Source: Eucalyptus grandis
Lineage: Eukaryota; Streptophyta; Magnoliopsida; Myrtales; Myrtaceae
Assembly (NCBI RefSeq): GCF_016545825.1
Contig: NC_052617.1
Span: forward strand, 55,198,472 to 55,262,471
DNA: 64,000 nt
Reading direction: 5' to 3'
This document shows positions 46,930 through 59,884 of the stretch, one piece after another (position 1 is the first letter of the stretch; every line of letters begins with the position of its first letter). Position numbers and translations under genes: made by a program. The notes beneath the pieces are model-generated. The model had not been told where the DNA came from, ran no database searches, and was given only the letters and a program-made list of their open reading frames with translations.

Positions 46930-47325
46930 CTTTCGTAAAGACCCGTGGTCTGCGCCGCATTATTGATATCGATCGGTCGAGAACTCTTTCGGGTGAGATC
47001 AGTCTTCAAGCGATTATCCGCAGAACTAGCTGAATTCCCCATATGTCTGGCACAAAGAACATGTTCACCGCAGTCGATTGCAACACTTTGGCTATATGCT
47101 GAAACTGCCGCGGTGAACGTGTTCTCGGCAAATAGCCAACGGTTGGTCGCAGCAATCGCAACTGGCTACAGCGAACTTGTTCTTCATGCTAAATATGGGG
47201 AATTCAGCTAATCTGAGCCACGGACAGTCAGATTGAAGACTCATCACACCTGGAAGAGTTATGGCAGTCTCTACCGATCGAAACGATAATGCCCACGTTG
47301 TGACCCTTGACAAAAATGTCAAGCA
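46930..47325. repeat. 395-bp imperfect inverted repeat (hairpin)
   Basis: The left arm runs from gtaaagacccgtgg (about 46935) to about 47100, and the right arm returns from about 47125 to 47312. Paired blocks include gcattattgatatcgatcgg with the reverse of ccgatcgaaacgataatgc; agtcttcaa with ttgaagact; a perfect 17-bp pair agctgaattccccatat (47028-47044) with 47193-47209; and cgattgcaacactttggctat with the reverse of atagccaac...gcaatcg. An alternative inner stem joins gaacatgttcaccg (47058-47071) with cggtgaacgtgttc (47111-47124). The 88-codon frame over it follows from the symmetry and is probably not a gene. Confidence 0.85.
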
Positions 47326-47652
47326 TCTCAATGTTATCACAATCGGTTATTTCGTCACTGTCTCACTCTCTCACGTCTCCGCCTTAGATTTCGCCAGATT
47401 TAGAATTGCATTCAGGGTTTATGTAAATGAACGTTTTTTATTTTGTCGTTCGAATATTTAATGAAGTTCGTTTGGTGGGATGCGTAATTTATTTGGTTGA
47501 CGGAGGAGTAGAGAAAGGTTACAAAATTCCAATCTCTGAAATGCTTAAGCTGGCTTCCACTACCTCTCGTCACCATCATCCCCTAGGCCCCTAGCTACTA
47601 CTGTTCAAATCAAGGAGGAGTAGAATTGTGTAGTGATAGGTACAGAAAATAG

Positions 47653-47688
<36 letters not shown>

Positions 47689-48454
47689 TAAAATAGGTGT
47701 AATGGACTCAGCCGAAAAAGGGCAACAACTCAAATTTGATTAGAGGAGAAGAAAAGGGGTGCAAGGACAGTGACAAACTGGGTTTAAGTTGGGCTTGTTT
47801 AGTTCATAGTCGGATTAGTAAGTTTTGGATTTAATAAGGCTTAATAAGCTTTGGGCTTGAGGCTTCATGAGCTTGGGCTTGAATAGGCTTGATGAGCTTA
47901 GATTTTAAAATGGACTTGAGCAAATAAGTTCATTTCATTTATAAGGCCTTTCATGTTTTCTGTGACCTGGACCTGCGAGGTCCAAGCTGGGTCTAAATTC
48001 GGACTAAGCCCAAGGGCCTAACCCAAGTCTTTATTTTCGGAAAATAATAAAAATTCGGGAGATGGAAGAATTTGAAAGAACTCATGCGATTGAGGACCTT
48101 TGGCCCTCAACTCAACATTACCTCTAAACTCCTCTTTTCCCCAACACTCATTCGGGAGTGTTGTGACAAGACGCACACATAGAGATGGCTATTCTACCAA
48201 TGTAAGTAGCTATCCTTACTTTCTAGTCCCAAATAAATTGAGTGAAAGCCCATGATCAAAGGATTTTGAGGCAGCGTTGTGGTAAAATTCTTTTGCGCCA
48301 CACTCAAGCTGGGAGAGGAATAGATATGGCTAGCCTTCTTTTCCTCTTGTTCTTTCTTTATTCCTCCTAAAAAATTTCTAGCTTTATTGTTTTTACCAAT
48401 ATTCTTTTCTTGTTTAACCGTGAAAACTTTATATAATAAACATAGCTTAATTCT
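47326..48454. other. Intergenic stretch with a (GA)n run
   Basis: No gene recognised. Contains a (GA)n microsatellite at 47656-47685 and a stretch of loosely repeated ggctt.a.gagctt words at 47830-47920. Confidence 0.5.
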
Positions 48455-48830
48455 ACACAAACCGATGGATCAAATTCTGACTCAAATTTTCAAAGTTGCC
48501 CAATATAAAGCACTAGACTTTATAGTTATCTCAAATCTGGCAAGCCATTAGCTCACAACTTCTCGCAGCTAAACCACGAGAGCAAGGCGCTTAGCACATA
48601 CTTTCGCACGTTGATATTAATTTTGCACAAACCGTAAGGATGGATCAAACTTTGACTCGAATTTTCAAAGTTGCCCAATATAAAGCACTAGACTTTATAG
48701 TTATCTCAAATCTAGCAAGCTGTTAGCTCAAACATTTACAAAATTCTAGCACGTTGATATTATTTTGTCATGACCTTCTAGCAACTAAACCACGAGGGTA
48801 AGGTGCATAGCACATACTTTCTCAAAGTCT
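48455..48830 (+). repeat. Imperfect tandem duplication, about 185-bp unit, twice
   Basis: Two copies share cacaaaccg..ggatcaaa, ttttcaaagttgcccaatat, aaagcactagactttatag, gttatctcaaatct.gcaag and ctaaaccacgag...tagcacatactttc. The second copy runs into the LTR that starts at about 48766. Confidence 0.85.
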
Positions 48831-50329
48831 ATCAATCGCAACTTAGCAGTCAATTCGACATGTAATTAATCTTACCTTTTGGAGTCACCATTAATACTCT
48901 ACCACTAACATGTGAGAGTTGATTATGTAGGTACGCAAGTAGGGAACGTAACGCTCAATAATCAGTAATAGGATTACAAAGAATTTTTAAAGAATCCGGA
49001 TAGGCTTAGCAAGCAAAGCAAATTGCTATCCATCATCACAAAAATTCTGTAAACTATGATAGAGAAAATATGCAAGCAAAATGCATGGTTATGGACCGAC
49101 TAGGACTAACTAACATTCATCTATACTAATCTTTTTTATTTCATTTATTTAATTAACATGCAAAACTTAAGAAATGAACCCTAACATTCTATATGATAGA
49201 GATCGATTTTACATGCACTAATTTAATAACTGAATGGCAAGCAAGAATGATACAGCTGTATGATATGCATGATAAGTTTTTAATGACATACTATGGAATT
49301 AGTTCTAAATACTATCACGTTAGTATATTAAAATTCTCATAATAGGCGACTTTTATTATGCATTTAAAATCATATATTAAAATAAAATTTTGCATGAAAT
49401 TAGTCAAACCTTGACTACCTTATCCCCGAGATAGACTTGATGAGTCACGAATGGCAGCAACAGTGGGCTTGGGTTGCAATGGGGGCAAGACAAGCGAGGC
49501 CTCGCGGATGGACTGAATTGGAGCGCCGGAAAACCTGCAGGAATGATCGAGGCCTGGCGTGGTCGTTAAATGGCTGTGCAAGACCCAAGCATCGGCAACG
49601 CCGGCGTGGCTCACGGTGGGGGCTGAGATTCAGCTCAACAAAGGCTCGTATACAGGCACGGATATGGATTGTCGCCGGGAACTTGTAGGCACGGCTATGG
49701 ACGATGACTTCAAGCAGTGGATACCTGGACAGTGGAGATCTCAGACAGCGGCAGGTTGCTTGCTGGGCGTCGAAACGAAGCACGATGGCGGGGAGACTGA
49801 TGTTGCTGGAATCAACCGTGGAAGGTGATGCAGGACGCTCGGCTTGATGGAGATTCGATGGCAAGGCTGGTGGAGCAAATCTCCATTTCCTTTCCCATTA
49901 CCGCAATCATTCACCCGGCTTGCTCCTCTTATTTTTCTTTCTTTATTTCTCTCACTTGCTGCACTTGAAAACATTCCACAATTCTCTCCTCTTGGCTGGC
50001 CGTGAATTTGTGGATTGATTGGTCCTCTTGATTTGCTTCCTTGTCACCCATGCCATGCGCACAATCTACTTGCCTCTTTCATAGTCGAGCATATTTTGAA
50101 GATATTTGCTAATTCGGGTGCCGGCTGAAAGTATTTCCCTGGCTTCTCAAATTCAAGCACGATGAAGCTAGATTAAATGAAATTTATTGGATGCAGACAT
50201 GCTCTATGATGTCCAAATGCCTAAAATGCAATGCAAAAATTAAAATTTCTTGTTAAGGGGTCGATTTTGATCCCAAAATTTGTTATGCAATAAATGACCA
50301 AATGTGTAGCCAAACTTTAGATGTCAACA
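48766..50329 (-). repeat. LTR of a gypsy-like family (copy 1), reverse, degenerate
   Basis: The left end tgtcatgacc...aaccacgagggtaagg parallels the left end of 53822-57126. The phrase ggagtcaccattaat (about 48879) parallels ggagtcgccactaat. The right end tagatgtcaaca parallels the right ends of copies 2 and 3. It is the shortest and most decayed of the three. The frames in the GC-rich middle (49437-49860) are probably not genes. Confidence 0.65.
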
Positions 50330-52019
50330 ATCTCTTTATTACCTATAACAATTCTTCTACCCTTTCCTCTTTATGTTTTTTCTATCTTCTTACAATCATT
50401 AATTAGGCTTATTGAATTTTAAGACTTGCTATTATTATGCGGTGGGATCAAATGATAGTTAAATCCATATACTTGAAATTGCAAGGACGGTGATGGGATA
50501 AAAAAAACTTGCTCCCACATGAGGCATGAGGTTACTGATTAAAATGTGGATTTGCATGTATATTTAGGGTGCATTTATTTTACAAAAAAAACATAATATT
50601 TTTGCAAAATCTTCCAGAAAATCATTTTTCTAAAAAATTGATTTGTTTTAGTGTTTGGATCTTATTCAGAAAATGATCTCAATCTCATGATTTTATCTTA
50701 GGGGGAAAGTTCGATTTTTAAAATAATTTTCTTTTTTTTCTTTTCTTTTTCCTTCTTCCTCCCTCCACTGGTCTCCAAGCCTCGGCGAGGGCTGACTTGG
50801 CTGCCTCGGGCAAGGTTCGGCCTTGGGAACTTGAATATATTAAGAGAAAAAAATAGAGAAGAAAACAAGCGAGAACTTTTATGTGGAAAACCCGTCCCAA
50901 AATCAAGAAATGGGAAAAATCACGGTGCTCCGCTAGGTAGTGGAAGTATGATCTAGGGTTATAAGTTTTAGCATTATCTTTTACCCTATATATAGTAGGA
51001 GTCTAGGGTATACATAATTAATGTGGAAATTACATGTATGTTATTAACAAAAAAAAATCCCTACTATCTTCGACATCTCCCTAACCCATACTGAAACTAA
51101 ATAATACAATACAATGCACACCAACTACACCTTTCATATATATACACGTTAGAGCGGAAACACTTTTATTTACATAACTTGATTGGACATCAAGAGTCGG
51201 TACATCAAAAGGCCAAGGCTTTACTAAGCTCAGCTATAACCAAAAGTACCCGACCCCAACAGCAATCATGTACACCGATCCATCATCCAGTGTCGGCTAT
51301 CCAAAAAGTGTTAACTGCTACTAGTCACACGCACAATCACACCCAGCTCGGTGCATCGGCTGAGGGCAGCGGCAGCATCCCCATCATGACCCCGTCGCGG
51401 CAGACATGGACGAACAGGAACTCCTGGACTATAGGACCATCAGGTAGACCCACATCATACATAACTAAAACTCGAACACGGATGAACACCAGTCCACGAA
51501 CACCAACACAGGAATGCTCCGAACACTCAACCTCAACGTCGGATGGTAAGCCATAGAAAGTACCACGTGTGACCGGTAACAGAGGCATCTCTCAATTTGA
51601 AATGTTAGTCCCTAAAAGGGGTGAATACAACCACTCAACAGTAAAAGATCCATCAAAGTACACAATGCAACACGCAAGACAACCACAATTTCATGTCAAA
51701 TGCACATATCATCCATGCGATCATGCTTATATTTCCATGCGATTCATTCATTAAGGCAATTCATGTTCCATGCCATATGCACATACATGTGCATGATTCA
51801 CATCATCCGTACAATCATGTATATATCCCCATGAGATCCATTTCAATACCTTCATGATCGCATTCTCGATGCCAAATAGTACCAACTCAATTTCAAAGGC
51901 AAATCATGCACCATGCCATATGCACACACACATGCTTGATTCATTTCCCATTTTGATGTTCAAAAGGATCTCATTTTTCCCCAAGGACCAATCTTTGCAT
52001 CTTTCGTAACTCTCGCACC

Positions 52020-52205
52020 CAACCTGGCATTGTGAGACCTCCGACACACACCTCCGCGCATTCGGCACACACCTCCGGGCATCCCGCACCCCAACTGGCG
52101 TGACGAGGCTTCCGGCACACACCTCCGGGCATTCGGCACACACCTTCGGGCATCTCGAAACTCCCGAGGACATCCGGCACACATCTCCGGGCATCCCGAC
52201 ACTCC
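52020..52205 (+). repeat. GC-rich minisatellite
   Basis: Six or so degenerate units of about 24-35 bp built on ggcacacacctccgggcat, some fused with a second phrase (cccgacactcccagggcat). The Cys/Arg-rich reverse frames here only reflect the repeat. Confidence 0.9.
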
Positions 52206-53287
52206 CAGGGCATTGTCGACTCAAGGGTCCGACAATATCATCAACATCACCATGTATATTCACATATATGTCTCATTTTCAAATTAGCATTTGATGCAAT
52301 AATGTCAAAGGTTTAAATTAAATTTTTGATGTCATATGATATGCTAAATGTCACCACATATGCTGTATAAATAACAACCCAAGATATCACATCTCATAGA
52401 GTAATTCATTTGTTCTTGAAAATAAAACAATTTTCGGATAAAACAGAATACACTTCTTTAATTACAATTCTGGAAAAATTAGTAAACGATCTTAATAAAT
52501 TCTGAAAATTTATCATGTTATAAAAAAGATCTAGAGAAAATTTTTGATGAAGAACACCATGTCAAAAGAACTTCGTACGGGTCGCTATGGTCCATGCATC
52601 ACAGCCTTAAAATTTCAAGCATCACCATTGCACAGTTTTATTCACAAATTCGGTATAAACCCTAAATCAACTTAGAAAATTATGAAATTTTTATATGTTA
52701 TATAAAAAACCTAGAAGTAAAAGTTTCATGAAGAACTCAAAGTCAGATTCATGATATATCAAAAGCTATAATCACCATAACTCTCCCTAACCCTCGGTAA
52801 CGATTTCCAGATTTAACAATTTCAGAGAAAAATAATTTCACCGACCAATACTCGTTCGTTTCTTCTTAAATTTTAGTATGTTACTCCTCAAGATTTCATC
52901 TACAACTTTCATCAAGGACACGAAGTCAAATTCCAACTAGATAAGTTTATAAAATTCACGGAGTCGCAAGAGATCGGACTGTTCTTACATGAAACAGCTT
53001 GCTTGTTCTAGGAAAACTACTACCATTCACTCGAATTTCAGCATCCGGCATCAAGATACGAGCATCTCTAAGATCTACCACATTTCACTAGACTACCACA
53101 ACATACCATCAAGTAGATCAATGGACTTCACTTGCCTTAAGTTCACGCAAACACAGCAAGCAAAAACAGCGACTTGGGGGCTTCGGGCGGGGCTTGATCG
53201 ACAGCGGAGCTAGGTGGTGTTGACGGCGGCAGCTGGCGCACGCACGGCGGGGCTGGTCTCCTCCTCCCCTTGCCAAAGCACCCTCAT

Positions 53288-53290
<3 letters not shown>

Positions 53291-53321
<31 letters not shown>
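53291..53321 (+). repeat. (CT)n microsatellite
   Basis: About 15 CT units followed by further CT-rich sequence to about 53350. Confidence 0.95.
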
Positions 53322-53323
<2 letters not shown>

Positions 53324-53821
53324 CTTTCTCTCTTTCTCTCTCTCGCGAACACTCCCTCACTCACTCCGCCCCTTCTCTTTTCTTTCACCCTCATGATTAG
53401 CTAGTAATCATTAGCTTTGCATGCAAGAGAAACTTGTAGAATCCCTCTCGCCACTTGTCATTCTTCATGCTAAGATGATGGGCCTCATTCGGCTGGGCCT
53501 TCGATCGAATAGGGGGGCATATGTGGGCCGGTTTTTGGGCGGTTTTGGGCCTTAAGAAATCAGCCCACACTTGCTCTCAATTTTCCACCTTAATCCCCAC
53601 TCGTAATTACTAAATTTCAAATATTCACATGCCATAAAATTTTGCAACATTAATCGATGGTAATCCAACTTATAAAGTACATGGCCATGAATAGAAAATT
53701 TCTCATCAATTCATCTTTTAGCACAACCTAGATCATTCATGAGCATATGATATATTACCAATCAAAACAACAGTCCATTCAATGCTCGGCCTTGTTTAAT
53801 TATAATCCATTGGTCTAATGG

Positions 53822-56800
53822 TGTTGCGACCAATTTTTCGGGTGAACCACCTAGGGTTTGGCTAATGGATTGCTAAGCCTGGACTTAGTTCGGGCTCTCC
53901 CAAGCCCATACCAATTCGCGACTTAGATTCAAGTTCTTAACATACAATTGATTTTTCAATTAGGAGTCGCCACTAATCTATTTTTGGTGGGTCGATTAGA
54001 AACCCAAGCAAAGTAATATGAGATTTACTTTACTCCTACGAACCAGAGATTTATGGATTTGAGAACTTGATTACGCTAGATTTCTCTAACGTCATTTCGG
54101 TACCTTTCTCTTTTATTTTGAAAAATGTTTTTACAGGCAGTTTGGATTGATTTTAAATATATTTCCCTAACATATGAGGTGACTATGCGGGTGTGCAAAC
54201 CATTAATTTAACATCCAAGAAAAGAAACACATAAATTGCAAAACTTACCTCATAACAACATCTGCAATGTTAAATCAGAATCCACATCAACAATCCTAGA
54301 TATGATTTTTAATTAACATGCAATTTGTTTTTTTTTTCTCTTTCACTTATTTAATGAAAATCATGCAATATGCAATGCATGCTACTAATCTAACATGAAA
54401 TGATATGACATTGCAGTATAACTTAAATTATATGACAGGAGTAAAAACTGCAATAATTAAATATGTAATCTAAATTAACCAAAATGACCTAATCTTAATG
54501 ACGGGCAATTTCTAATTAAATGCACCTAGCAACAATCACTAAATGACGTACATTTCATGAACCTGATGCTATATGACATGCACATGATTTTTTATTTTCT
54601 TAATAAGCATGCAATCTACCATAATATGCAATGACGTGCAAAGAATGCCCTAATTCTATTTTTTTTCTTTTTTTCATTACGAAATTCGAAATTAAAATTG
54701 CCAAATAATTAAACGTGCAATTTAAATTAATGAGAAGAAAATATGATATCCTAAATTAATGTTTTGGTCTTTTTATTTAATAAATTCGAAATAGATTTCC
54801 TATCCTAAACATGCAACATAACCTTAAAACCAGTTTTATCCTAACATGCATTTAACCTAACTCAAATAAATATTTTTGGGTTTTTCTTTTATGGGAGCAA
54901 TCAAATAGAGGCATCAAGAAAGCACGGCACCAAATCAAGCAAGATATCATCCATGTCCATTTAATTGAGGGAAATAAATTGATAAATCGTATCTGCGCAT
55001 GAGATCGGATTGACCAATTTTAACAAAATCACGAATCGTATCTTGAGCATGAGATTGGATTGGCAATTTTTCCGTGCGATTGCGAGTCGTATTACGAGCG
55101 TGAAAATCGACTATCAATCATGTATACGTTGTGAAATTAAGGAATAAATCCTAATTTAAAAGATTTCCGAGAAAATTTGGATTGGATGCATCATCGGAAG
55201 ATTTGAATTTGAACGCAATATCAAAAAATTAAGTAAGGAAATTATCAAATTAAATTTGGATAATATCTTTATCTATTTCGTAATATCATTCTCAAATTTG
55301 GACTCATCGGATGATGGGACTAGCAATGGCTTGTGGTGGATGATGCTGGAACCGATGCGGCAGCCGCTGGATTGGACTGAAATCGTCGCAACGAAGTACT
55401 CAACAAATCTGGGAAAATCAATGGAGCAGGCTAGACTTGCGCCAGGTGGTGTCTGCGATTAATGGAGATCGTGGCTGTGTGTGGCAATGCATTAAACATA
55501 TAATAACCACGTCAGGAAAGCGAAGCCATGAGAAAACCAGAAAACTCTTCTTCTCTTATTTTCTGGTGTTCACATGGGTATGATATGTGCCCCTTTTACG
55601 TGACTATAGAGAAAGAAAAGAGGAATTTTTATCGAGAATTGATAACTCCCTTAATAGCTTGATGATCTCCTCAGTTTGGTCTCAGTGCGGCAGCAGCTTC
55701 ATCGACAGGGAATCCGTGGTGGTGTCACGTGCGGACCGACGATGGGACTCTGATTATGGGCTGCTCGACAAAGCCTGCTGGTCCAGTAATTCTCGGCCAG
55801 GGAAGGAACAACTCACTGTGGGGACTTCTCGATGGAGGCTTGGTGCCCGCTGGACAAGCTCGGCACAGCAGTTACACGCTGACTGCGTCTGCGGTGACGA
55901 GATATTGGAACGAAAGAAGGCTGATGATTTGTTGTCGGTCGTGGGCAAAGGCACTGGTAAACTTGCAGGGAAAAACTCAGATTATGATGGCTAGATTCGG
56001 TGCAGGAGCACTGGGGAGCTCGCTGAAAATTTGCTGATATTCCGACGCTGCACGTTGTCGTGCAATAGTTGTAGCACCGTGGGAATTGACCGGATGCAGC
56101 ACGAGGAAGGTGCCGGTTTCTCAGCGAACACGTTAAACTGGAGTGGCACAGCGACTAGCCGAAACCTGTTGATATTGTTGTCAAGACTATCAGCAGCGCT
56201 GGACCGACGCAAGTCGGACAACTGGAAGCGTCAAGTCAGCGGCAACGAGGGAGTTGGCAGCGGAACACCGCTTTAGACTGACGGATATGTCTGCGAACCT
56301 CTCTCTCTCTCTCTCTCTCTAGTTGCTCCTCTCTTCCATGTATGCGACCTTCCTCTCTGTTTTCCTCTCTCGCTTTCTGTTGGCCGTGTGTCTCAATGTG
56401 TGGCCCCCTCTATAGTGCTGTGCGATGGTCTTATTTATACTGCTGACCCCCTTATATATTCTTGTCCTCAATCCTTCCCCGGTTGGCTGATCCCATGCGA
56501 ATATTTTATTCTATTGTGTGCGTTGATATCAGCTAAAGAACTCTTTCCCAAGCGGTGGATGAATTGTTCGAGGAAAGAAATCTCATATGTGAAAAACGTC
56601 AAAATCTTCTTTCCTCGTTTCCACTTGCTTTGTTCGCACGATTGTATTTTCTTGTTTTATTTGCCCATACTTGCACGTATAATGCCATGGTTACATATGA
56701 AGAGCATATATGCTCAATTTTTCAAGATTTTAATTCTTCTCTTCCATCAGCAAAGATATTGGTCCAAAGCTTGGATTTTTGCGTAAACCCATCATATATT

Positions 56801-57126
56801 CAGCTTATATTTGCTGCACCCTTCCTCTTAAGGCCTAGAATTATAAAGAATATGCTCTCTTGATTTCAGAATTCTTTCCAATTTAAATCACTGATTTTCA
56901 GCTATGCAGACTTGATGGGCTTGACTGAATTTTGTGCTTGTGCTTTTGTGGGCTCCATTAAGTTCGAGACTATCCGTCGCCGGTCCAATGCAATGATGAT
57001 AAATGCTCCTAAAACTATATACTATGCAACTAAGTTCTAATATTTTTGTTTATGGGTTAAAAATTAATCCCTAATTTTTTAATGCGATAAATGAATACAC
57101 GGGCCACCAAAATTTAGGTGTCAACA
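53822..57126 (-). repeat. LTR of the gypsy-like family (copy 2), reverse, 3.3 kb
   Basis: On the plus strand it starts TGTTGCGACC and ends TAGGTGTCAACA; on its own strand it is TGTTGACACC...GGTCGCAACA. It shares ggagtcgccacta and the ...tgaggt.a..atgcggatatgcaa...ccattaa phrase with copy 3. The flanks (taatgg left, gccggc right) show no target duplication, so it is a truncated element or a recombinant. A (CT)n run lies at 56299-56320. The frames at 55587-56276 are GC-rich LTR sequence, not recognised genes. Confidence 0.7.
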
Positions 57127-57559
57127 GCCGGCCTTTATGATGAATTCGCCCTTTTGCCTCAGATCTACGAATTCGCCACATCCACGACTCAGCACTGGCA
57201 GCTGATGTGCCCTTTTTTAAAAAGAATGTTTCTCATGACAGCTTTTCTTTTCATATTCCCAGCTCTTGCAAATAGTTTGGCTAAAATTTTTGCATTATAG
57301 ATTTACTTGAACAATCTATTGACACCAGTTATAAGCTGTTCGTTAGTAGCCTTCCCTCTTGCGGCTGCTGTCTCTCTCTTGTTTTTCATTTTAGCGGGTG
57401 CCATTTTTTTGTCGTTTCATTTTTCAGTTTTACCTACCATTTCCTTATCTCGAAACTAATCGACGCAGTTCAAAGATTCTCGAGTGCTGCCCCCGAATGA
57501 TTAGTATATCGACATCAATATCAATACAATCCTAATCTATAGTGCACCATAAAATATTG
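57127..57559. other. Short unclassified stretch between the gypsy LTR and the LINE relic
   Basis: A 60-codon frame (57118-57300) has a hydrophobic C-terminus but no family is recognised. No purine tract of the kind seen at 62431 is present next to the LTR. Confidence 0.4.
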
Positions 57560-58850
57560 AGTTGTGCAGTCCTCCAAGTTCGTATCTTTCCTTAATGTCT
57601 GCCCAAAAATTACTATTATATGTGCTCCTCTTGCTAATTNNNNNNNNNNNNNNNNNNNNNNNNNNNNNNNNNNNNNNNNNNNNNNNNNNNNNNNNNNNNN
57701 NNNNNNNNNNNNNNNNNNNNNNNNNNNNNNNNNNNNNNNAATAGGGGTATCCGGGAGTAGTTCTTCATCCATTGAGAGGTCTTGTGATGTCTTCTTTTCG
57801 TGGTTGACTCCCTTCTTTTTTTAATTGCTGGAGCTTTATACATTGCCTTTCCTTTCTTTGCCTTCATGTGATGTTCATCATTCTCTCAGAGGAGATTAGC
57901 AAAATTTGGGTCTGCTGTGGCCTTTTGCTGTTGCATGTTGATGCTTGTTACGTTTTTGGGCCTCAATCCTACTCTCCTTTGCATTTGGGTGGCAGGAACA
58001 ATTGCTAATACATTTGTTTCATCTTGCTCTGTCTGCAGGTGTTCATTAGCAGCCATTATGGGAGTTTCCAACATTACCTCTTCCTCCATTTCAGTAAGTT
58101 CAACTTTCTGTAAAGGTCTTCCAACGAGGCTGACTTCTCAAACTTCGCCTTGACCACAACCCATACCGGCGGGTTGATCTGAGCTAGACCGGTTTCCTCA
58201 TAAGGTATTTTCAAGCAGAAATTTGCATAATGTCTAATGCGCCACATGAAAAGTAGAAATGTGGAGTCGTTCATACTTGAAGTCGATCCACCATTTTTGT
58301 CCCCACATTAATAATAGTTCTTGTTTTAAGTGGGTTTGACAGGTTCAACAGCACCCTTGCTTTTCCACTTTTCCGGGAGTTGTTGTTTCTCGCTTCTATT
58401 TTGATCTCCTCAACTTGCCCCAACTTAGATGCTATGTGACGTATAGATTCTTCGATTACTCGGGCATGAGGGAGGCCTATGATATGCACCCAGAATGCAT
58501 AATGAGAAAACTCATAACAATGTTTAGGTATATTTGAATCTCCTTCCTTTAGAACAAGTAAATTATTTGCGAAAGACCACGGCCCGGTTCTAAAACCCGT
58601 TTTTTCTCTTCAATAGAGTTGAATAAGAAGGAGAAAAACCACGGCGCAATTAGTTCACATTTTACTGATTATGTTTTCCATTCTCTTCTCATAGTGGTGA
58701 TGAAAGCAGGAAGTTAACGTTGGGTCTTGAGTAAAGTTTTCCATAAAGGGTTAACTCACTTTCTTTCCGTTCTTCTTCGGAATCTTAGCCCCTAAGTCCG
58801 TTACATCCTCTTCTGACCATAAATCTCCCATTCTTCGACATAGGGCTGCC
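57560..58850 (-). pseudogene. LINE ORF1-type protein relic (DUF4283 plus CCHC zinc knuckle)
   Basis: Read on the minus strand from about 58850: SLWSEEDVTDLG, then RTGPWSFANNLLVLKEGDSN, then FSHYAFWVHIIGLPHARVIE (the FWVxIxGLP core of DUF4283), then VDFKYERLHI in one frame, and a zinc-knuckle stretch (FSCGA...HYANFC, split over frames at about 58240-58210). PPVWVVVKAKFEKSASLEDL follows, then a low-complexity tail. The tail is broken by the gap at 57640-57739. Frameshifts separate the knuckle from the DUF4283 part. Such proteins are the RNA-binding ORF1 of plant L1-type LINEs or relics derived from them. No reverse transcriptase follows. Confidence 0.75.
57640..57739. other. Assembly gap (100 N)
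   Basis: Exactly 100 Ns within the C-terminal part of the LINE relic. True length unknown. Confidence 0.95.
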
Positions 58851-58859
58851 ATTCAGAGA

Positions 58860-59880
58860 TGGTTATCCTCCCCCTGCCATTTCCTACCTACTATTCTGGG
58901 TTTAGTAATAGTTATAGGAGTATAGTTGTGGATTGAAGGGAGGTCTAGTTTTGATTGGCTTCTACATTGAGGGTATGTAGGTTTATGGATGTCGAGTGTT
59001 TAGCAAGCGGGTTTGTTACGTAGGCCGATTTCCTATTTTCTGGATTCATTGATTCTAAATAGGGGTTATACTTTGGATGGTTTTTCAGGGATACCTCACA
59101 AGATTAAAATAAACCACTAGGCTCTGCGGTATTATGAAGAAGCGCACCTTGCCAATTGTGAGCAGCCCAACGACTTACGGATTCCCCTAACCGGAAGCTT
59201 CAGAGAGGGTTTCGAGGTGCTGGAAAGAAGCCATGGGTCACAAAGGAGGTCGAATGGTGCGAGTTCGCTACTCCAATCCAGGGCAGCGTGGGTGGGCACA
59301 TTGAAGGATCGGGTATGTGGTTTTTGGCTAATCGGGTGGAAGCAAGCAGACACATACATGGAGATGGCTTTAGGGTTTGAGAGATTGGAATTTCTTGGGA
59401 TAAAAGCTGGGTGTTGAGGGATCGAACTATGGGTTGGCTAATGCGGTAGAGTAAATCCAGACTCGGCCATAGAGATGGGATTTAGGGTTTGAGAGAATGG
59501 GGTTTACGGGAAAAAAACTAGCTATCACCATGAGGATAGAGGAGAGCTCAACATCAATTGAAAGAAGGTTGGCTACTTGATGTTCAACATAATAATTGGC
59601 ATAGACTTTGATCGACTCTCTTAATAAAAAATAGAGTTAGAGCTTGAAACTATATATGAGATTACTTTTATTTAACTGAATTAACACTGGATTGGGGCGA
59701 TTTTCTTTAAAATGATATTTTTCCTTTTATTTTTGTGGAGTAATACGTTCAATTTTTTTTTTTAGGGGACGGTTGGCCAGCACCCTTCTCCCTCCATGGC
59801 TAATTTGTGTTTTTAACAATATTCCTGAACTTAATATTGTATCTTCGATCTTTTGAAGAGACCCTTTGTATCAATATGAT
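58860..59880. other. Unclassified stretch with a small direct repeat
   Basis: The phrase gagatggctttagggtttgag (about 59361) recurs as gagatgggatttagggtttgag (about 59472), with flanking similarity over some 100 bases. This may be 5' untranslated sequence of the minus-strand LINE. No gene recognised. Confidence 0.45.
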
Positions 59881-59884
59881 AGCC

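Larger units (their letters stand above)
50330..53821. other. LTR-like repetitive stretch, unclassified
   Basis: The part from about 50830 to 53530 has the look of a reverse gypsy LTR: no coding pattern, phrases such as gacatcaagagtcggtacatc, and an internal minisatellite. I could not find TG/CA ends, PBS or target duplication. 50580-50820 looks like a small AT-rich element with a GC patch. The open frames at 51179-51588 and 51904-52263 come from this repeat and are not convincing genes. Confidence 0.45.

Noticed and set aside
46945..47211. 88-codon frame (MVCAALLISIG...)
   Set aside because: It spans the hairpin, and the opposite arm gives a comparable reverse frame (47092-47340). The open frames are best explained by the inverted repeat.
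52020..52205. Possible CRISPR-like array
   Set aside because: Units are degenerate, directly adjacent and without unique spacers, and the context is a plant nuclear genome. It is a minisatellite.
51179..52263. Thr/Pro-rich and Cys/Arg-rich frames
   Set aside because: The first sits in LTR-like repeat sequence. The second is a reading of the minisatellite, open in several phases because the units repeat.
55587..56276. Overlapping frames of 135, 102 and 81 codons
   Set aside because: They lie in the GC-rich part of a gypsy LTR and have no recognised motif.
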